A DNA stretch of 24,742 nt, taken from assembly GCA_964448935.1 (NCBI GenBank), contig CAYVBE010000040.1, forward strand, positions 1-24,742. Reading direction: 5' to 3'. Below, piece after piece: positions 15,482-24,742 of this stretch. A model generated the notes under the pieces. That model was not told where the DNA came from. It was given only the letters and a program-made list of their open reading frames with translations, and did no database searches. The stretch's first letter is position 1. The number at the start of each line of letters is the position of its first letter. Position numbers and translations under genes: made by a program. The stretch comes from CAYVBE01 sp964448935 (lineage in GTDB: Bacteria > Planctomycetota > Brocadiia > SM23-32).

Positions 15482-18400
15482 TCAGATGTCTTCGAGAAGT
15501 TTCCTGGCGTTCTCGGCCTCAGGAAAGTCCCGTGAGATAGCGAGCGCCTGGCGGAGTTCCGACTTGCCTTCCCCCGTACGCCCCATCTTCAGGTAAACCA
15601 CGGCCAGGTGATAGCGAATGGTCGGCTGCTGCGGAGCGCCCTTGCGGGCGGCTTCCAGGTATTTCACCGCGTTTTCGTATTCGCCTTTCGCCGCGTAGAT
15701 CCAGCCCACGGTGTCCAGAACGCCCGGGTTCGGCCCGCCCAACTCGAGAGCCTTCTGCGCGAGCGGCAACGCCCCTTCGGCGTCCCCCTTCTGAGTGACC
15801 ATAAGGTAAGCCATGTTGTTGAGGGCCTCCGGTGCGCGGGGGCGGAACTTCGCGGCCTCCCTGTAGCTGGCGATGGCCTCGTCATAGCGCCCGTGCTGTT
15901 CGTACATCTGCGCGAGGTAGCGGTGGATGACGGCCTGCTGCTCCTCCGCTGAATGCTCCAATGCTTCTTCCAGAACCTTGACAGCTTCATCGCCCCGGTC
16001 GTGCCCGGCCAGGCTCTGAGCCAGCGCGATTCTGGCGTAGAGGAACTCCGGCCGCTTCGCGATCAACTGCCGGTAGCCAGCGACGGCTTCCTCGTGCATG
16101 CGGCGCTGATCCATGAGGCCGAGTCGCCAGCTAACGAGCACCGGCTCTTCCGGCAGCCGCTCCTGGAGGGCCTGGACCTCCCGCATGGCGGCTCCCAGAT
16201 CGCCATTCATCTGCAGAACAAAGGCCAGGTTACAGCCGACGGCGACCTCCACTCGCCCCGGATCCTCCATCTGTGCGATCTTCTGCAGGAGTTCGGCCCG
16301 GTCTTCCAACAGTCCCGGCGGACCGGTGGGAGAAGCTTTGCTGATCTCGACGGCTCTCTCGCCCTCTCCCATGCCGGCCCGCACCACCGCCAGGCACCAG
16401 GGGGCGGCCCGGCTGCGCGGTTCCTCTCGGCCTCCGGCGCCGGACAGCCGCCGAAGCAGGTCCAGTGTCTCCTCCGTCCGCCCCTGGGCCTGCAGTGCCA
16501 CGGCCAGATTCAGTGGAGGAGCCGGGCTGTCGGGGAAGCGCTGGCGCGCGTCCCGGAAAAGCTCTATCGCGGCTTCGGTGTCGCCCCTCTGCAGGTCAAG
16601 CAGTCCTCGGGCGTAGGCCGGCAGGTAGTCCGGGTTGAGTTCCAGTGCTTTACCAAACCGCTCGGTGGCTTCCTGCCGGTCGCCCACCACCCATAGCAAG
16701 CGGGCCAGCAGTACCTGGGCGGCCGCCTCCTCGGGCCTGTCCTCGACCAGGGCTCTGGCCAGTTCAACCGCCTCCTCCATCTCGCCCTCTCGAGCGTACA
16801 GGCTCACGAGGACCATACGGGCTCGATCGGCATCGCCCTCCTTCTCTTCGCGCCGCAGGGCCTCGAGTGCCCCTTCCCGATCGCCGCCTCGAATGCACGC
16901 AACCACCAGCCCGAGAAGTGCTTGGAAATCATCCGGATTCGACTCGTGCAGCTCACGATACAGGTCTTTGGCTCGATCGTGGTGCCCGAGGCGTGCGTGC
17001 AGGGAGGCCAGCAGGTGCCTGGCAGCCACATCCAGCTCTCCCTCGTTGAGGCCCTCGTAAGCCTGAACCGCGTCCGTATAATCTCCTCGTTTGCTGAGCA
17101 GCCGCGCGCGGGCCAGCCGCAGGCGGTCGTCCCCGCCTTCCGGAGCCAGCTCCAGCCCCTTTTCGCAGACCGCTATCGCGCCGTCCAGGTCGTTGCGGGC
17201 GGCCAGCGCTGCTGCGTGCTGCAGGACTATGGTCCGCAGCTCCTGCCATGGAGCATCGAGTTCATTCCGGACCGCCAGAGCCAACTGAAAGGCTTCCGTT
17301 TCGTACGGACGGGTTCTGAACGCGGTCATCGCATTCTCCGCCGCCAGTTCTGGTGATTCCTGCTCCAACTCCCTGGCGAGCGCGAGCGACGCCTCGTACC
17401 TGACTTCGCCCAGCTCCTGGCCTATCTTCACTCCCGTCACCGTAGCGTCGCCTACTTCGGTGACCGCTTGCCGATAAGCCGTGATTGCCTGCTCCCGCCG
17501 GCCGCCCTTCTGCAGCGCACGAGCCAGTTGCAGCCGTGCTTTCGGCCAGGGCCGGTCGGTGCGCGCAAAGATATGCTGCAGATGGTTGGCCGCCTCATCG
17601 TAGCTACCCCGGAACAGCAGCGTGGCCCCGTGCAGATAGTTCACCCGTGGGTCGTGGGGCTGCATCTCGATCAGCTTCTCCGTCAGGGGCGCCGCCTCTT
17701 CCCAACGTTCGGCTTCCACAAGTATCTGCGCCTCGGCCAGCAGCAGTGCCTGGTCTTCCGTTTTCTCCTTTTCATCACCCACCGGCGCCGCGGCCTGAAC
17801 GTGCTCCAGGGCCTTATCAAAATCCCCTTCAAGCCTTTCCGCTTGTGCCATCAACAACCTTGCCTGTCGGTGATGCTCATCTTGTTCGATGAGCGGAGAC
17901 AGGACTGACCTGGCCCGGTCGGGCCGCGGCACGAACGCGTTTAGCGCCTGCTCCGCCAGCTTCAACCGGGGCGCAGCCAGTGCCTCGTCCAGTTGGATTG
18001 CACGTCCGTAAGCACGAATGCCTTCCTGCTGGGCCTCTCCCACAGCGGGCAATACTTCCAGGGCTTCTGCATTTCGCGCCTCTGCCTCTTCGGTCTGGTT
18101 TAGATCAACGGCCAGGTCCTGTGCCTCGCGCAAGAGCTGCCACTTCTGCAGCAGCACGCGCGATTTCTTCATGTACAGGTCCCCCAGGCGCGTGTATGCC
18201 GACGCGGGGGCCTGCGCATCCCCAGCGTGCTCCTGCACGATCGTGATGGCCGGACGGATATCCTCCTGAATCACCGATTCGCAAAGTTCTATATCGAGCG
18301 CATCTCCGGCGGATTGCAACCGATAGTCGGCACGCATCGAGTGCAGTCCGGCTTTGAGCAGAGCTGCCTCGGCCTCGTCCACCCCCGCTCTTACGGCCTC

Positions 18401-18688
18401 GTCCACCTCCTGCTCTGCTTCCGCGAACTGCCGTGTGTTGCCGTAGGTCCGCACGAGCGCCAGGCGTGCCTCCTTGAAGTCCGGTTTCTTCGCGATAGCT
18501 TTCTTCAGGTTTTTTATGGCCTCCTCGGTATTCCCGGACCGGAGGTGGATTACGCCTTTGTTGTAATGAAACTCGTGCCGCGGCCGTAGTCGAGGCCATA
18601 TCAACAGACCGGCCAGCCCCGCCAGGATCAGCACAACCACGACAATGATGAGTACTTTGCCCTCTCGGTCCTTCGTTGAGATCGCCAC
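15482..18688 (-). CDS. Giant membrane-anchored TPR-repeat protein (PEP-CTERM system TPR type)
   Basis: This 1068-aa protein has one N-terminal span (about 12-31, VLIIVVVVLILAGLAGLL) after a short charged start. It then consists almost wholly of tetratricopeptide repeats with the usual G-Y-A-P spacing, for example YNKGVIHLRSGNTEEAI near residue 42 and LGVVxY-like units at the C-terminus (ALNNMAYLMVTQKGDAEGAL, LDTVGWIYAAKGEYENAV). The large TPR part should be periplasmic. It looks equivalent to the TPR lipoprotein found in many exosortase loci, but a membrane span replaces the lipobox. Its role is probably scaffolding of EPS assembly or export. I chose GTG at 18688, with GGAGGG 7 bases before it. 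An ATG at 18784 is too near the predicted transcript start (about 18792) and adds an implausible extension. Confidence 0.85.
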   Translation of the reverse strand: MAISTKDREGKVLIIVVVVLILAGLAGLLIWPRLRPRHEFHYNKGVIHLRSGNTEEAIKNLKKAIAKKPDFKEARLALVRTYGNTRQFAEAEQEVDEAVRAGVDEAEAALLKAGLHSMRADYRLQSAGDALDIELCESVIQEDIRPAITIVQEHAGDAQAPASAYTRLGDLYMKKSRVLLQKWQLLREAQDLAVDLNQTEEAEARNAEALEVLPAVGEAQQEGIRAYGRAIQLDEALAAPRLKLAEQALNAFVPRPDRARSVLSPLIEQDEHHRQARLLMAQAERLEGDFDKALEHVQAAAPVGDEKEKTEDQALLLAEAQILVEAERWEEAAPLTEKLIEMQPHDPRVNYLHGATLLFRGSYDEAANHLQHIFARTDRPWPKARLQLARALQKGGRREQAITAYRQAVTEVGDATVTGVKIGQELGEVRYEASLALARELEQESPELAAENAMTAFRTRPYETEAFQLALAVRNELDAPWQELRTIVLQHAAALAARNDLDGAIAVCEKGLELAPEGGDDRLRLARARLLSKRGDYTDAVQAYEGLNEGELDVAARHLLASLHARLGHHDRAKDLYRELHESNPDDFQALLGLVVACIRGGDREGALEALRREEKEGDADRARMVLVSLYAREGEMEEAVELARALVEDRPEEAAAQVLLARLLWVVGDRQEATERFGKALELNPDYLPAYARGLLDLQRGDTEAAIELFRDARQRFPDSPAPPLNLAVALQAQGRTEETLDLLRRLSGAGGREEPRSRAAPWCLAVVRAGMGEGERAVEISKASPTGPPGLLEDRAELLQKIAQMEDPGRVEVAVGCNLAFVLQMNGDLGAAMREVQALQERLPEEPVLVSWRLGLMDQRRMHEEAVAGYRQLIAKRPEFLYARIALAQSLAGHDRGDEAVKVLEEALEHSAEEQQAVIHRYLAQMYEQHGRYDEAIASYREAAKFRPRAPEALNNMAYLMVTQKGDAEGALPLAQKALELGGPNPGVLDTVGWIYAAKGEYENAVKYLEAARKGAPQQPTIRYHLAVVYLKMGRTGEGKSELRQALAISRDFPEAENARKLLEDI

Positions 18689-18802
18689 TACTGAACCCTC
18701 CAGCCGGTCAGCGACGCAACCCGTTTGACACGGAATCACGGCGAATCCGGGCTTGTTTGAAGCTACCAGAATCATATCGTGCACGACTTGACTATCCCCT
18801 GT

Positions 18803-18818
18803 GGCAATTCACGTTCCA
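18803..18818 (-). promoter_or_regulatory. sigma-54 (-24/-12) promoter of the TPR gene
   Basis: On the minus strand TGGAACGTGAATTGCC has GG (18817-18816) and GC (18805-18804) exactly 10 bases apart. It differs from TGGCACG-N4-TTGC at only one position (A for C after the GG). The predicted start is near 18792, giving a leader of about 104 bases to the GTG at 18688. It lies between the stop of the dehydrogenase (18845) and the TPR gene. Confidence 0.65.
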
Positions 18819-18844
18819 GCCCTTTATCAGTCCGCTCGATGGCA

Positions 18845-20155
18845 TTAAGCCCGGACTACTTCGGCCTTTAAGTTTTCTCTCGGAACGGCATTGCGCGTGT
18901 CCACGATCAGTGCGGCATTCTGCGCAATCCACCTGTAATCATAGGCATCGTGATCCGTCACAACCACTACAACGTCCTGCTCTGTCAGCACGTCCTCCGC
19001 CAGCTCCACAGCCTTCAGGTTCAGGTCAGGATAGTGCCGCAGACTCGGAAACGCGGGTATATGAGGATCATGATACGACACGGCCCCCCCCAGTTTCCTG
19101 AGCCGATCTATGAGCGGCAGTGCGGGTGATTCCCGGATGTCGTCCACATTGGGCTTGTAGGCCACGCCCAAAACGAGTATCCGAGAACCGTTGACGGATT
19201 TCTTGTGCCGGTTCAAGGCGTCCGTAATCTTCTGGACGACGAAAGCCGTCATCGAGGTGTTCACCTCGCCGGCTCGTTCGATGAAGTGTGCAGTGGCTCC
19301 GAATTGTCTGGCCTTCCACGACAGGTAGAACGGATCAATGGGGATGCAATGTCCTCCCCAGCCGGGACCGGGATAGAAGGCGTTGAACCCGAACGGCTTG
19401 GTCTTGGCCGCTTCGATGACCTCCCACACGTCAATGGCCATGGCATCGAAGACCACTTTGAGCTCATTAACCAGGGCGATGTTGACCGCCCGGTAAATGT
19501 TCTCCACCAGCTTGGTGGCCTCGGCAGTAGCGGTCGAGCTGACTTCGACTACTCGGGGAGCTACGGCTCCGTAAAGCGCTGAGGCCACAGCCAGGCTCCG
19601 CTCTCCTGCGGCCCCTACCACCTTGGGAATCTCGGTCACCGTATGGGTTGGATTTCCGGGGTCCTCTCGCTCGGGCGAGTACGCCAGGTAGAAGTCTTCC
19701 TCTACCCTGAGCCCGGTCCGCTGCATCATGGGCAACAACAGTTCTCTGGTGGTTCCGGGATAGGTGGTACTCTCCAGCACTACCAGTTGCCCGTCACGCA
19801 GGCGACGCGCGATCGCTTCGGCGGTATCGTGCACGTAGGTCATGTCGGGTTCGCGCGTGTCCGACAGGGGGGTAGGCACGCAGATCAGAATGCAGTCTGG
19901 CTCGCGCAGGCGGTCGAAGTCGCAGGTGGCCTCGAAGGCATGATCTGCGCGAAGCTGCTGGATTTTCTCCGGCGTCACGTGCTCTATGTAGCTTCCGCCG
20001 GCGTTGAGTGTCTCCACCTTTTCCGGATCCACATCAAATCCGAGCACCGAAAACCCCGCATTCGCAAAGGCCCTGACAAGCGGCAGCCCCACGTAGCCCA
20101 GACCGACCACGCCGACCACCGCTTCTCTGTTCTCCACCTTCTGGAGTGTCGTCAT
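18845..20155 (-). CDS. UDP-N-acetylglucosamine 6-dehydrogenase-type nucleotide-sugar dehydrogenase (WbpA-like)
   Basis: This 436-aa cytoplasmic enzyme should oxidise the C6 hydroxyl of a UDP-sugar to a uronic acid using two NAD+. It has the NAD-binding GLGYVG (18-23) and FDVDPEKVETLNAGGSYIEH (40-59), whose SYIEH wording is typical of the UDP-GlcNAc branch (WbpA/VipA) rather than UDP-glucose dehydrogenase. Further motifs are LESTTYPGTT (127-136), the catalytic GWGGHCIPIDP with Cys270, and VLGVAYKPNVDDIRESP (328-344). I chose ATG at 20155 (GAGG 9 bases upstream). Longer in-frame starts would begin upstream of the predicted promoter. Length is normal. It is divergent from glmS, whose product feeds UDP-GlcNAc synthesis, which supports the UDP-GlcNAc substrate, though this remains inference. 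Confidence 0.88.
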   Translation of the reverse strand: MTTLQKVENREAVVGVVGLGYVGLPLVRAFANAGFSVLGFDVDPEKVETLNAGGSYIEHVTPEKIQQLRADHAFEATCDFDRLREPDCILICVPTPLSDTREPDMTYVHDTAEAIARRLRDGQLVVLESTTYPGTTRELLLPMMQRTGLRVEEDFYLAYSPEREDPGNPTHTVTEIPKVVGAAGERSLAVASALYGAVAPRVVEVSSTATAEATKLVENIYRAVNIALVNELKVVFDAMAIDVWEVIEAAKTKPFGFNAFYPGPGWGGHCIPIDPFYLSWKARQFGATAHFIERAGEVNTSMTAFVVQKITDALNRHKKSVNGSRILVLGVAYKPNVDDIRESPALPLIDRLRKLGGAVSYHDPHIPAFPSLRHYPDLNLKAVELAEDVLTEQDVVVVVTDHDAYDYRWIAQNAALIVDTRNAVPRENLKAEVVRA

Positions 20156-20194
20156 ACGCTTTTTCCTCAGAAGCAGATCCGCTACATCGTGGTT

Positions 20195-20210
20195 TGCACG
20201 CCAAGGGCCA
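20195..20210 (-). promoter_or_regulatory. Probable sigma-54 (-24/-12) promoter of the dehydrogenase
   Basis: On the minus strand TGGCCCTTGGCGTGCA has GG (20209-20208) and GC (20197-20196) 10 bases apart. It matches the consensus less well than the others (A to C at the fifth base, T at the seventh, GTGC in place of TTGC). The predicted start near 20184 leaves a 29-base leader with a ribosome site before the ATG at 20155, which fits well. Confidence 0.5.
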
Positions 20211-20463
20211 GCCGACTGACCGAACCAGTAAGGAATCCGCCTTTGGACTCCAAGGCCTACAACACCCGCACATATTATGCCACGCAAGCGCCCTATGTGC
20301 GGCATACCGTAGACCGGCTCTCACCAGCCATTCCACTCCCTACTGTACACTCTATGAACCGGAAGTTCCAGTCATTATGCCCCTTCTGCCAATGCGAGGG
20401 AGAACTTTGCTTCACATACTCTCCCTTCGCTCATGCCCTGGCTCGAAGTTGACTGATGTGCCG

Positions 20464-20508
20464 AAGTGTTTAGTTTTGTGGACTCTCAGTCTCGCAAAAT
20501 CAACACTT
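20464..20508. promoter_or_regulatory. Imperfect inverted repeat between divergent sigma-54 promoters, candidate UAS
   Basis: AAGTGTT (20464-20470) and TTTTG (20474-20478) pair with CAAAA (20494-20498) and AACACTT (20502-20508) around a 16-base centre. The centre is about 115 bp upstream of the glmS -24 element and about 275 bp from the divergent dehydrogenase promoter. The outer arms share GTGTT/AACAC with the dyads at 8587-8626. An enhancer-protein site is inferred, not shown. Confidence 0.4.
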
Positions 20509-20600
20509 TCGCGGCCGTAGAATACCGGGAACTATCCTTCCGGCCTGCCTGATCGGCCCGAAGGGACCACCAGACCGCACTACAGCCAGACGAGCTTGTC

Positions 20601-20616
20601 TGGCACGGCCCTTGCC
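20601..20616 (+). promoter_or_regulatory. sigma-54 (-24/-12) promoter of glmS
   Basis: TGGCACGGCCCTTGCC has GG at 20602-20603 and GC at 20614-20615, 10 bases apart, and matches TGGCACG-N4-TTGC perfectly. It is identical over 18 bases to the element at 8755. The predicted start is 20627, giving a 134-base leader before glmS. Confidence 0.88.
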
Positions 20617-20626
20617 CTTTCACCTT

Positions 20627-20697
20627 GCAGTCCGGGATAATGAGGACTGCTTAAGCGTCTCGGCCTCCTACGAACTCCGGCGGGAGGGTCTGCCGGA
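20627..20697 (+). other. Structured glmS leader: hairpin at the predicted +1 and a second hairpin
   Basis: GCAGTCC (20627-20633) pairs with GGACTGC (20644-20650), and the stem begins exactly at the transcript start predicted from the sigma-54 element. A second stem pairs TCCGG (20676-20680) with CCGGA (20693-20697). No glmS-ribozyme core is recognisable. It may protect the 5' end or control translation. Confidence 0.4.
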
Positions 20698-20760
20698 CTC
20701 GGCTCAGGAGTGTCGGGCAAGTTTTCCACAGCTGTTGAGGAGATGGGAGAGGAAAACCAC

Positions 20761-22590
<1,830 letters not shown>

Positions 22591-22682
22591 TCCCGCCGCC
22601 GGAACGCCGTTCCAACGGCTTGCCGGCCACATTCCGACATGCGCTTGCGTATTCCGGCCCTGCCTGCGTAATCAAGCATAAT

Positions 22683-22708
22683 TTGGGAACAGCGTTTGCG
22701 CTTCCCAA
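22683..22708. other. Strong hairpin downstream of glmS
   Basis: TTGGGA pairs with TCCCAA, and AGCG (22691-22694) with CGCT (22699-22702), around a TTTG loop with a two-base bulge. It lies 93 bases after the glmS stop. No T run follows on the plus strand, so it could be a transcript-end stabiliser or atypical terminator. Confidence 0.35.
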
Positions 22709-23021
22709 CTCCGTAAGGTTCACACATAATTCCGGCAAGACTGAGGAGGCCGAAATCACAACCAACCCGGACAAGCCGAACCTGGTTTTCCCCCGTACGG
22801 CCGAGACCATCAGTTCCGAAGCCCAGAGCCGGCGAAGCAAATCTCAACAACGCTGGGCCGAGGTGGGTCGCGCGATATGCTTTGCCATCAATCGGCGCCA
22901 GCTTGAACGTGAAGGGTTCCAATTACACAGGGAACACGGTGAACACCTCAGCAATGCCACTCACATCACATCCCGCTCATTAACAGGCGGTTAGGCAAGG
23001 ATGCGAAGCGAGACGCGTCCA

Positions 23022-23056
23022 GTTTTGCCAACACGTGTGATGGGTTTTGTCAACAC
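23022..23056. repeat. Short tandem repeat, two 13-bp units at 22-bp period
   Basis: GTTTTGCCAACAC (23022-23034) and GTTTTGTCAACAC (23044-23056) differ at one base. Each unit ends in CAACAC, the same half-site seen in the dyads at 8587-8626, and the 22-bp period is close to two helical turns. No sigma-54 element was found within 200 bp downstream. Confidence 0.45.
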
Positions 23057-23421
23057 ATATGCCCGTGAACGGACTGCTCGCAGTAGCCGTTGCAGGAACC
23101 AGCCCCAGAGAAGCAGTCGGCTTTTTGTCCCCTGAAACTCAGATGGATTGCCAATGTAGCTACACTGCCGGTCTGAAGAACATAACAAGAGCCATACTGC
23201 AAGAATGGCTGGGGAGGAAAGGTTTAGTTGAGAGCTTTGGAGCCGGTTGCTCCTGTTCATTGCCGGCTGCGGCCCCGAAAGGAGCTTGATAAACCGACGC
23301 CATACGGTTACCTTATGACTGCCTTTGGTTGCGGACTTTGCACTGCGCTCTGACACCTGGGACACGGGCTTACACCAGAGTACAAAACCATTCCGAACTG
23401 CACAGATCGGAGCCAGCTTCA

Positions 23422-23904
23422 ATGGGGACTTCAGACGTTGGCCGGGACCCGGACATGATGAGCAAAGTTGAGGAACTGCTGCGTCGCGCCCACTCCTTAC
23501 GAGAAGACATGGAGAACCGATACAGTGCGGAATTCGGCCAAAGACTCCGGGAGGAATTGCACCGCGCCGAACGCTACAAACACTCCATGAGCTTGCTGGT
23601 CATCTGTGACGGAGCCTCGCAGTTGGCCAATCTCTGCGGACGCCTATCCCGGCTGATGCGCCGGACCGACATCGTAGGATTGACCGCTGCCTTCCGGGAA
23701 GGAAAAGAAAAGGAGGCCACCGAGCCGGAGCGTGTGCTGGCCGCCGTGCTACCCGAAACCGATGAGGAAGGCGCCCGAACCGCGGCCGAACGGTTCACCA
23801 GGCATTTGCTCAACATGCACGACGTACGCCTCGGCATAGCCTGCTATCCCGGGGACGGCACCGACCCGGAAAAGCTGCTGTCCGTTGCCCACTCCCGTGC
23901 CTGA
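23422..23904 (+). CDS. Degenerate GGDEF-like domain protein (probably not a cyclase)
   Basis: This 160-aa soluble protein follows the outline of a diguanylate cyclase domain but lacks its active site. FGQRLREELHRAERYKHSMSLLVI (about 34-57) matches the domain start. A shortened stretch around LCGRLSRLMRRTDIVG (about 72-87) follows. The GGDEF signature position reads EPERVLAAVLPET, with the family's following text intact (EEGARTAAERF, then LGIACYPGDGTDPEKLLSVAHSRA). The usual ND-GH-GD substrate segment is also missing, and the protein ends slightly early. It may be a c-di-GMP- or protein-binding relic domain that regulates EPS, or a decaying gene. The ATG at 23422 has GGAG 10 bases before it; an ATG at 23455 is an alternative. 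No promoter was recognised. Confidence 0.6.
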   Translation: MGTSDVGRDPDMMSKVEELLRRAHSLREDMENRYSAEFGQRLREELHRAERYKHSMSLLVICDGASQLANLCGRLSRLMRRTDIVGLTAAFREGKEKEATEPERVLAAVLPETDEEGARTAAERFTRHLLNMHDVRLGIACYPGDGTDPEKLLSVAHSRA

Positions 23905-24145
23905 CCTGCCTGCTGCAGATTCCCTGCGTTGCATCGGAAGTACCCTCCAGCAAAGAACGATTACCTGGTGTCCCGCTCGCTATCTCGACGTAAGCCGCTC
24001 CGAAAACCATTATGACAGCTATCTCGTATTTCCGCGCCCTGGCCGAGTTCCCTCCCCCAGAAACCGGTATCCAATCGGCCTGCCGGGCAGCTTGATATTG
24101 CCCTCCTCGAGTTCCTTATTCTGGCATTAGCAAAACTTCCCCGGT
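23905..24145. other. Intergenic stretch, nothing recognised
   Basis: There is no protein-like frame, clear promoter, RNA gene or repeat between the GGDEF-like gene and the transposase remnant. Confidence 0.5.
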
Positions 24146-24352
24146 TTGGAGGAACATACGGGAGATCTTAAGGTTTTTTGGGAGCCGCGCGGAGTGCGGG
24201 CCACGCCAGCGGGTTGTGGCCTAACTGGGCAGACTTCAAGGAGAATGGCGCCAGGGCGCAAAGCGCGCCGCAGAGGGGAACAGCCCCGTTCGCCAGAGCA
24301 ACCTTTTCGAGAAGGCGCGGCCGAAATCGGTCGAGGTGGGCACCTCCCGTGT

Positions 24353-24742
24353 ACGCGTGGAGAGGTGCCGGGATGTACACAGGTCTGCATCGGCCTGGTG
24401 GTGGCCGAAAGCGGCATACCGGTGGGGTATGAGATATTCACGGGCAACACGGGGGACGTGACGACCGTCCGGCAGATCGTAGGGGAGATGGAAGCACGCT
24501 ACGGTCGGGCCGAGCGCGTCTGGGTGATGGGTCCGGACATGATATCCTCTGAGAACATGGAATTCCTGCGAGGCGGCAGCCGCCGCTATTTCGTGGGCAC
24601 ACCGCGAAGGGAGCTGAAATGGACGGCGCTGAGCATCCACATGATCGGCGAGCACGGCTTCTACGGCGGCAGAGGCAGCACCTATCGAGACCCTCTCCGA
24701 AAAGGTCCAATTTCCGTCCGGTCCGGGCTTTGAGCGAGGCAT
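24353..24742 (+). pseudogene. Decayed IS1634-type (IS4-group) transposase fragment, cut by the window edge
   Basis: The frame CTQVCIGLVVAESGIPVGYEIFTGN is transposase-like and continues with DVTTVRQIVGEMEARYG and VWVMGPDMISSENMEFL, the middle part of IS1634-family DDE transposases. The catalytic-type DRG after VWVM is changed to GPD. The region before 24353 no longer reads as the N-terminal half. After TPRRELKW the reading loses family similarity and meets a stop at 24733. So the gene is broken by small indels and truncated. No terminal inverted repeats could be placed within the window. Confidence 0.6.

Larger units (their letters stand above)
22591..23421. other. 830-bp intergenic region, no convincing gene
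   Basis: Open frames up to about 135 codons exist but show no protein family features or good ribosome sites. The region holds the hairpin at 22683-22708 and the tandem repeat at 23022-23056 (separate entries). GGAGC and GCTCC arms around 23240-23285 can form alternative small stems. Base composition is less GC-rich than the flanking genes, which may mean decayed or horizontally acquired DNA. Confidence 0.5.

Noticed and set aside
20627..20760. glmS ribozyme in the glmS leader
   Set aside because: The conserved ribozyme core and its cleavage-site context are not recognisable; only two simple hairpins are seen.
22685..22699. sigma-54-like GG-N10-GC element after glmS
   Set aside because: It coincides with the two arms of a strong hairpin and there is no convincing gene downstream; the match is probably a by-product of the hairpin.
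23324..23338. GG...TTTGC upstream of the GGDEF-like gene resembling a -24/-12 promoter
   Set aside because: The spacer is 11 bases, not 10, which sigma-54 does not tolerate.

Overview
The window reads as one long exopolysaccharide (EPS) / exosortase locus from a GC-rich Gram-negative bacterium. It carries an outer-membrane polysaccharide export lipoprotein, an inner-membrane chain-length/kinase pair, an EpsH-type exosortase fused to an EpsI domain, a cysteine-free PEP-CTERM substrate, and the accessory genes that usually travel with such systems (ExeA-like ATPase, deacetylase-like protein, FeeM-type N-acyl amino acid synthase, giant TPR protein). No taxonomic marker is present. The gene style and the hairpin-rich intergenic DNA would fit Planctomycetota or a neighbouring deep phylum, but this is a guess.

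Layout. (1) 84-8556, plus strand: a sigma-54-type promoter followed by seven closely packed genes: export lipoprotein, AAA ATPase, chain-length protein, tyrosine kinase, glycosyltransferase, deacetylase-like protein, exosortase-EpsI. The last three junctions are 4-base stop/start overlaps. (2) 8557-10730, plus strand: tandem dyads, a hairpin cluster and a near-perfect sigma-54 promoter, then a sugar transferase that begins with a PEP-CTERM-like segment. It overlaps by 4 bases a true PEP-CTERM protein gene, which ends at a clear intrinsic terminator. (3) 10757-12326, minus strand: N-acyl amino acid synthase and methyltransferase. (4) 12327-13722: about 1.4 kb without a convincing gene, holding a pair of ~63-bp direct repeats that bracket a series of GC-rich dyads. 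(5) 13723-15384, plus: radical SAM protein. (6) 15482-18688 and 18845-20155, minus: a 1068-aa membrane-anchored TPR protein and a UDP-GlcNAc-type nucleotide-sugar dehydrogenase, each behind its own sigma-54-like element. (7) 20601-22590, plus: sigma-54 promoter, structured leader and glmS. (8) 22591-24742: mostly non-coding DNA with a degenerate GGDEF-like gene and a decayed IS1634-type transposase at the edge.

How it fits together (inference). GlmS makes glucosamine-6-phosphate, the route to UDP-GlcNAc. The dehydrogenase would oxidise UDP-GlcNAc to the uronic acid. The sugar transferase loads the first sugar on undecaprenyl phosphate, the GT2 enzyme extends it, the chain-length/kinase pair and export lipoprotein move polymer out, and exosortase processes PEP-CTERM proteins for attachment in that matrix. 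Five -24/-12 elements in front of five separate units suggest that a sigma-54 regulon controls precursor supply, assembly and sorted protein together. The activator is not in the window. The most unusual item is the PEP-CTERM-like sequence at the extreme N-terminus of the sugar transferase.
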